NCBI GenBank assembly: GCA_026625625.1
Contig: CP113055.1
Coordinates: forward strand, 3,799,333 to 3,863,332
Source of the DNA: Blastomonas sp. SL216
Lineage (GTDB): Bacteria; Pseudomonadota; Alphaproteobacteria; Sphingomonadales; Sphingomonadaceae
Reading direction: 5' to 3'
DNA length: 64,000 nt
Part shown: piece after piece, positions 60,611 through 64,000 of the stretch
How positions within the stretch are numbered: the first letter of the stretch is position 1
Layout: the number at the start of each line of letters is the position of its first letter
Made by a program: the position numbers and the translations under genes
Notes under the pieces: generated by a model
Told to the model about the DNA's origin: nothing
The model's input: the letters and a program-made list of their open reading frames with translations, nothing else
Databases searched by the model: none

Positions 60611-61828
60611 ATGGCCATGATCGACCTCAAGGACCCGGACCTGTATGTGCAGGGCATGCCCTATGCTGCACTGGCGCAATTGCGCGCAGCCGGGCCGGTC
60701 CACTGGAATCCGGAAGGTGATGGCCCCGGCTTCTGGGCAGTGCTGGGCTTTGACGCGATCATCGAGGTGTCGCGCCAGGCTGACCTGTTCTCTTCCGCCT
60801 ATGACAATGGCGGGCACCGAATCTTCAACGAGAACGAGATCGGTCTGGCCGGAACCGGGGAATCGCCGATCGGCATTCCCTTCATCTCGCGCGATCCGCC
60901 GGTCCACACGCAATATCGCAAGTTCGTGATGCCCGCTCTGTCGCCGGCACGGCTGGACGGAATCGAAAAGCGGATCGAAGAGCGGGTCGAGCGCCTGTTT
61001 GCCGACGTGCCGCTCGACACGCCTGCCGATATCCTGCCGCTCTTTTCGGTGCCGCTGCCGCTGCTAACGCTGGCCGAGCTGCTGGGTGTGCCTGCCGATC
61101 GCTGGCATGACCTGCACCGCTGGACCGACGCGTTTGTCGGTGAGGACGATCCGGAACTGCGCCAATCGGCCGAGGCTATGCAGGCTGTGCTGGGCGAATT
61201 CATCGGCTTTGCCACCGAACTGTTCGAACGTCGCCGCGCCGAGCCTGGGCCGGACCTGGCCTCTCTGCTGGCAAACAGCGAGATCCACGGGCAGGCCGTG
61301 ACATTGCCCGATTTCATCGGCAATCTGGTGCTGGCGTTGGTCGGCGGCAACGAGACCACGCGCAATTCGATCAATCACAGCCTGATCGCCTTTGCCGACC
61401 ATCCCGATCAGTGGGAGAGGCTCCGCGCCGACCCGGCGCTGATCCCCCAGGCGGTCAAGGAGATGGTGCGCTTTGCCAGCCCGGTCATCCATATGCGCCG
61501 CACCGCCATGCGCGATACCGAACTTGGCGGGCAGGCGATCCGCAAGGGCGACAAGGTAGTGATGTGGTACCCCAGCGGCAATCGCGACGAACGGATATTC
61601 GCCGATCCCGACCGGTTCGACATAGCAAGGCCGATCCGCCAGCATCTCGCCTTTGGCAGCGGCACGCATGTCTGCGTCGGATCGCGGCTCGCGGAGATGC
61701 AGTTGCGTCTGGCCTTTTCGTGCCTGGCTCGCCATGTTCGGCGGATAGAGATTGCCGCGCCCCCACGCCGGGTGCGATCCAATTTCATCAACGGCTTCAA
61801 GCAGCTGGAGGTCAGGCTGGTTACATGA
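60611..61828 (+). CDS. Cytochrome P450
   Basis: A 405-residue bacterial P450. The heme loop is FGSGTHVCVGSRLAEMQLR with C355, the ExxR pair is E284/R287 (KEMVRFAS), and the I-helix oxygen motif is VGGNETT (245-250, Glu in place of the usual Asp). This combination is typical of class I P450s acting on terpenoids or steroid side chains (CYP125/142/108-like region). It needs a ferredoxin partner, which is not encoded here. Its stop overlaps the AraC start (ATGA). The substrate is probably the compound taken up by the preceding TonB receptor. Confidence 0.9.
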   Translation: MAMIDLKDPDLYVQGMPYAALAQLRAAGPVHWNPEGDGPGFWAVLGFDAIIEVSRQADLFSSAYDNGGHRIFNENEIGLAGTGESPIGIPFISRDPPVHTQYRKFVMPALSPARLDGIEKRIEERVERLFADVPLDTPADILPLFSVPLPLLTLAELLGVPADRWHDLHRWTDAFVGEDDPELRQSAEAMQAVLGEFIGFATELFERRRAEPGPDLASLLANSEIHGQAVTLPDFIGNLVLALVGGNETTRNSINHSLIAFADHPDQWERLRADPALIPQAVKEMVRFASPVIHMRRTAMRDTELGGQAIRKGDKVVMWYPSGNRDERIFADPDRFDIARPIRQHLAFGSGTHVCVGSRLAEMQLRLAFSCLARHVRRIEIAAPPRRVRSNFINGFKQLEVRLVT

Positions 61829-62751
61829 CGATGCGCCAGGCACAGCCCAGTCTCCAGCCGGCCAATGATCGGTGGCAGAACAAGGACATCATCTGCGATG
61901 TGCTGGGCCGGGCGCCCGATGTCGAAATGGGGTCGATCGGTGAAGGCTGGTCGCTGTGCCGCTGGCGCCAGTTCGTGGGCAGTTACACGCTGCCCGCGCT
62001 GCCCCAGCCGATCTTTACCGTGCATGTCGCGGGCAAGCCGCAGGTCAAGACCTGGGATCGGGGCGGCTGGACCGAGACCAGCTCGATCCCCGGCTGCGCC
62101 ACCATCGTGCCTGCGGGCATGCCGACCGGCTGGCTGGTCGATGGCGAGCTTGATGTGGTGACGCTGTCGGTGTCGTCCGAGGTGCTTGCCGGCCAGCCGC
62201 ATGCCGAACAGTTCAACAAGATGCGCTTTGCCTTTGCCGATCCGTTGGGCGTGGCGCTTACCCGGCAGATTCTGGCAGAGCTCTATGCACCCCAGGCAGA
62301 GGAGCGCACCGCCTATGTCGCGGCGATGGTCGGCGCGCTCAAGGCGCATATCCTGTCCGGCCCGCCGGTCCAGTCCCATGCCACCGACATTCCGGTGTCC
62401 GATTTTTCCGCCTATCGCCTGCACAAGATCATGAACGCGGTGCTCGCGCATCCCGAGGATGAGCACAGCCTGGAGGCGATGGCCGCAGTGGCCGGCGTGA
62501 CGCCATCGCATTTCTGCCGCCTGTTCAAAAAGGCGACCGGCATCTCGCCCCACCAATATGTGATGAAGGCCAGGCTCGACCGCGCGCAGCAGATGCTGGT
62601 GCAGACCGATCTCAGCCTCGCCGCCTTGTCCGAGGCGACCGGCTTTGCCAGCCAGAGCCATTTCAGCCGTGCTTTTCGCAACTGGTTCGGCATGGCGCCC
62701 AGCGAATATCGCCAGCAGGAATTGAAGCTGCTGGACCTGAACAAGGAGTAG
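61825..62751 (+). CDS. AraC-family regulator
   Basis: A 308-residue protein. A cupin-like N-terminal domain (residues 20-180) is followed by two helix-turn-helix motifs. The first is SLEAMAAVAGVTPSHFCRLF; the second is LAALSEATGFASQSHFSRAF, with the diagnostic GFASQSHFSRAFRNWFG. ATGA overlap with the P450 shows translational coupling, so it likely regulates the TonB-P450-alcohol dehydrogenase unit. The alternative upstream start is an artefact of the overlapping P450 frame. Confidence 0.87.
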   Translation: MTMRQAQPSLQPANDRWQNKDIICDVLGRAPDVEMGSIGEGWSLCRWRQFVGSYTLPALPQPIFTVHVAGKPQVKTWDRGGWTETSSIPGCATIVPAGMPTGWLVDGELDVVTLSVSSEVLAGQPHAEQFNKMRFAFADPLGVALTRQILAELYAPQAEERTAYVAAMVGALKAHILSGPPVQSHATDIPVSDFSAYRLHKIMNAVLAHPEDEHSLEAMAAVAGVTPSHFCRLFKKATGISPHQYVMKARLDRAQQMLVQTDLSLAALSEATGFASQSHFSRAFRNWFGMAPSEYRQQELKLLDLNKE

Positions 62752-62754
62752 GTG

Positions 62755-63867
62755 ATGATCGAAGCGCTTGCCGCACTGGCGCACGAACCGGGCGGGGATT
62801 TCACTGTCGAGCCGATCATGGTGGAAGAACCCCGGGCAGGCGAGGTGCGCATCGCGGTCAAGGGCGTCGGGCTGTGTCATACCGACCTGATCTTCCGCGA
62901 CCAGATCGCTCCGTTCGCATTGCCCGGCGTGCTGGGGCATGAGGGCGCGGGCGTCATCGACGCGGTGGGCGAGGGCGTCGAGGGGCTTGCCATAGGCGAT
63001 GAGGTGGTGATCGGCTTTTCGAGCTGCGGCGCATGCCCGCGCTGCGCCGAACATCTGCCCAGCTATTGCCAGAGCTTCGTGCCGCTCAATTATGCGGGCA
63101 TGCGGCTGGAGGATGGCAGCAGCGCCTATTCGCAGGATGGCCAGCGGCTGACCTCGCACTTTTTCGGCCAATCGTCCTTCTCGACGCTCGCCATCACGCG
63201 GGCGCGCAATGTCGTGAAGGTAGATGCATCTAGGGTTCCGCTGGAACTGCTCGGTCCTCTGGGCTGCGGCTTCCAGACCGGGGCGGGCGGGGTGATGCGA
63301 TCGCTGGGATGCCCCAAGGGTTCGAGTATCGCGATCTTCGGTGGGGGCCCGGTGGGCCTGGCTGCGGTCATGGGTGCGGTGATCCAGGGATGCGCGACGA
63401 TCATTCTGGTCGAACCCATTGCGGCGCGGCGCAAAATTGCGCTCGAACTGGGGGCGAGCCATGTCATCGATCCGGCGGACGCACCCGATCTGGCAGCGGC
63501 GCTGCGGGCCATCGTGCCGGCAGGGCTCGATTTCGCCTTCGATTCGAGCGGAGTCGTTTCGGTCATAGAGGCTGGTCTCGCATCGTTGGGCAGCCATGGC
63601 GCGATTGGATTGGTCGGCGTGCCGTCGAAGGCCGATGCGGCGATCAGCGTCAACATCGCCGCGCTCATGACGCCGGGGCACCGTATCATCGGCATCATCG
63701 AGGGGGACAGCGATCCGCAGCAGTTCATTCCCGAACTGATTGCCCATCATGCTGCAGGGCGCTTTCCGTTCGACCGGCTGATCACCACCTTTCCGTTGGC
63801 GCAGATCAACGATGCAATCGCTGCCCAGGCGCGCGGGGAGTGCATCAAGGTGGTGCTGGTGCCGTGA
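62755..63867 (+). CDS. Zinc-dependent aryl-alcohol-type dehydrogenase, copy 2
   Basis: A 370-residue MDR enzyme, paralogue of the copy at 54252-55364. Catalytic zinc ligands are C41 and H62/E63 (LCHTD; GHEGAG), structural zinc C91, C94, C97 and C105 (SCGACPRCAEHLPSYC). The NAD loop is IFGGGPVGLAAVM. ATG 62755 is preferred over the GTG three bases before it; AAGGAG is six bases upstream of it. It would oxidise the alcohol produced by the P450 (inference). Last gene of the TonB-P450-AraC-ADH unit. Confidence 0.88.
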   Translation: MIEALAALAHEPGGDFTVEPIMVEEPRAGEVRIAVKGVGLCHTDLIFRDQIAPFALPGVLGHEGAGVIDAVGEGVEGLAIGDEVVIGFSSCGACPRCAEHLPSYCQSFVPLNYAGMRLEDGSSAYSQDGQRLTSHFFGQSSFSTLAITRARNVVKVDASRVPLELLGPLGCGFQTGAGGVMRSLGCPKGSSIAIFGGGPVGLAAVMGAVIQGCATIILVEPIAARRKIALELGASHVIDPADAPDLAAALRAIVPAGLDFAFDSSGVVSVIEAGLASLGSHGAIGLVGVPSKADAAISVNIAALMTPGHRIIGIIEGDSDPQQFIPELIAHHAAGRFPFDRLITTFPLAQINDAIAAQARGECIKVVLVP

Positions 63868-63941
63868 CAGGATTGTGCGGTGACCAGAGCGAGGGATCGC
63901 AAGGCCGAGCCGGACGTTGAAAAGAATCTGCAAAAAAAGGT

Positions 63942-63970
63942 TTGACTCGAATCAGGCGAGTGCATAGATG
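63942..63970 (+). promoter_or_regulatory. Strong sigma-70-like promoter at the window edge
   Basis: TTGACT (63942-63947), 17 bases, TAGATG (63965-63970), preceded by a seven-A tract. The following GC-rich sequence has no start codon with a ribosome site, so it may lead into a stable-RNA operon (rRNA or tRNA) or a leadered gene beyond the window. The 133 bases after the last gene hold nothing else. Confidence 0.4.
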
Positions 63971-64000
63971 CCGCTTCACCGATGGGGACGCGCAGTCGCT

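Noticed and set aside
61408..63933. 841-residue antisense frame over P450, AraC and alcohol dehydrogenase
   Set aside because: It crosses three well-supported plus-strand genes and has no family motif.

Overview
The window looks like part of the chromosome (or a large catabolic replicon) of a high-GC alphaproteobacterium, most likely a sphingomonad (Sphingomonas, Sphingobium, Novosphingobium or a relative). The reasons are the four TonB-dependent receptors with EIVVTAQ-type TonB boxes, the dense acyl-CoA, SDR and SnoaL gene sets, the ferulate-type genes, and the ATGA-overlapping operons. No insertion sequence, phage gene, CRISPR array, tRNA or rRNA gene is visible. The window opens inside a TonB receptor and ends just after a strong-looking promoter.

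Layout. (1) 1-16 kb is an acyl-CoA type catabolic block: two SDRs interleaved with two SnoaL-fold proteins, a tandem-HxlR regulator, a limonene-epoxide-hydrolase-like protein, a carotenoid/stilbene cleavage oxygenase, two AMP-forming acyl-CoA ligases, two thiolases, a DapB-like dehydrogenase and a nitronate-monooxygenase-like flavoprotein. A GGTAT-N4-ATGAAAG-like element recurs at its promoters. (2) 16-19.3 kb holds a flavodoxin-fold reductase and an AcoD-type aldehyde dehydrogenase with an AcoR-like regulator that lacks the AAA+ domain. (3) 19.4-45.8 kb is a sugar/glycoside block: xylA, xylB, a GMC oxidoreductase, two pairs of small beta and TIM-barrel alpha subunits resembling C-glycoside deglycosidases, a glucoside-3-dehydrogenase-like GMC enzyme with its Tat-exported small subunit, a Gfo/Idh/MocA oxidoreductase, further TIM-barrel isomerases, four permeases, an esterase, a TonB receptor and one TetR regulator. 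(4) 45.8-50.5 kb is a hydroxycinnamate module: MarR regulator, hydroxycinnamoyl-CoA hydratase/lyase, aldehyde dehydrogenase and a MetE-like methyltransferase. (5) 50.6-63.9 kb has two AraC regulators, two TonB receptors, two paralogous zinc alcohol dehydrogenases, an HxlR regulator, a molybdopterin oxidoreductase and a cytochrome P450.

How it may work together (inference). The central block reads as an oxidise-then-eliminate route for plant glycosides. The TonB receptor and esterase import or trim the glycoside. The GMC enzyme oxidises the sugar at C3. The deglycosidase pairs split aglycone from sugar, possibly across a C-C bond. The Gfo/Idh/MocA and TIM-barrel enzymes then process the 3-keto sugar. 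No classical glycoside hydrolase is present. The flanking CoA-ligase, thiolase, hydratase/lyase, stilbene-oxygenase and P450 genes would suit degradation of the released aromatic or isoprenoid aglycone.

The most striking hidden structure is a palindromic operator with core AGAA-N6-TTCT. Nine copies occur between 23.8 and 42.0 kb, all in promoter regions of the glycoside block. Most overlap a predicted -10 hexamer, which implies one dedicated repressor. The TetR protein at 27.4-28.1 kb is the obvious candidate.
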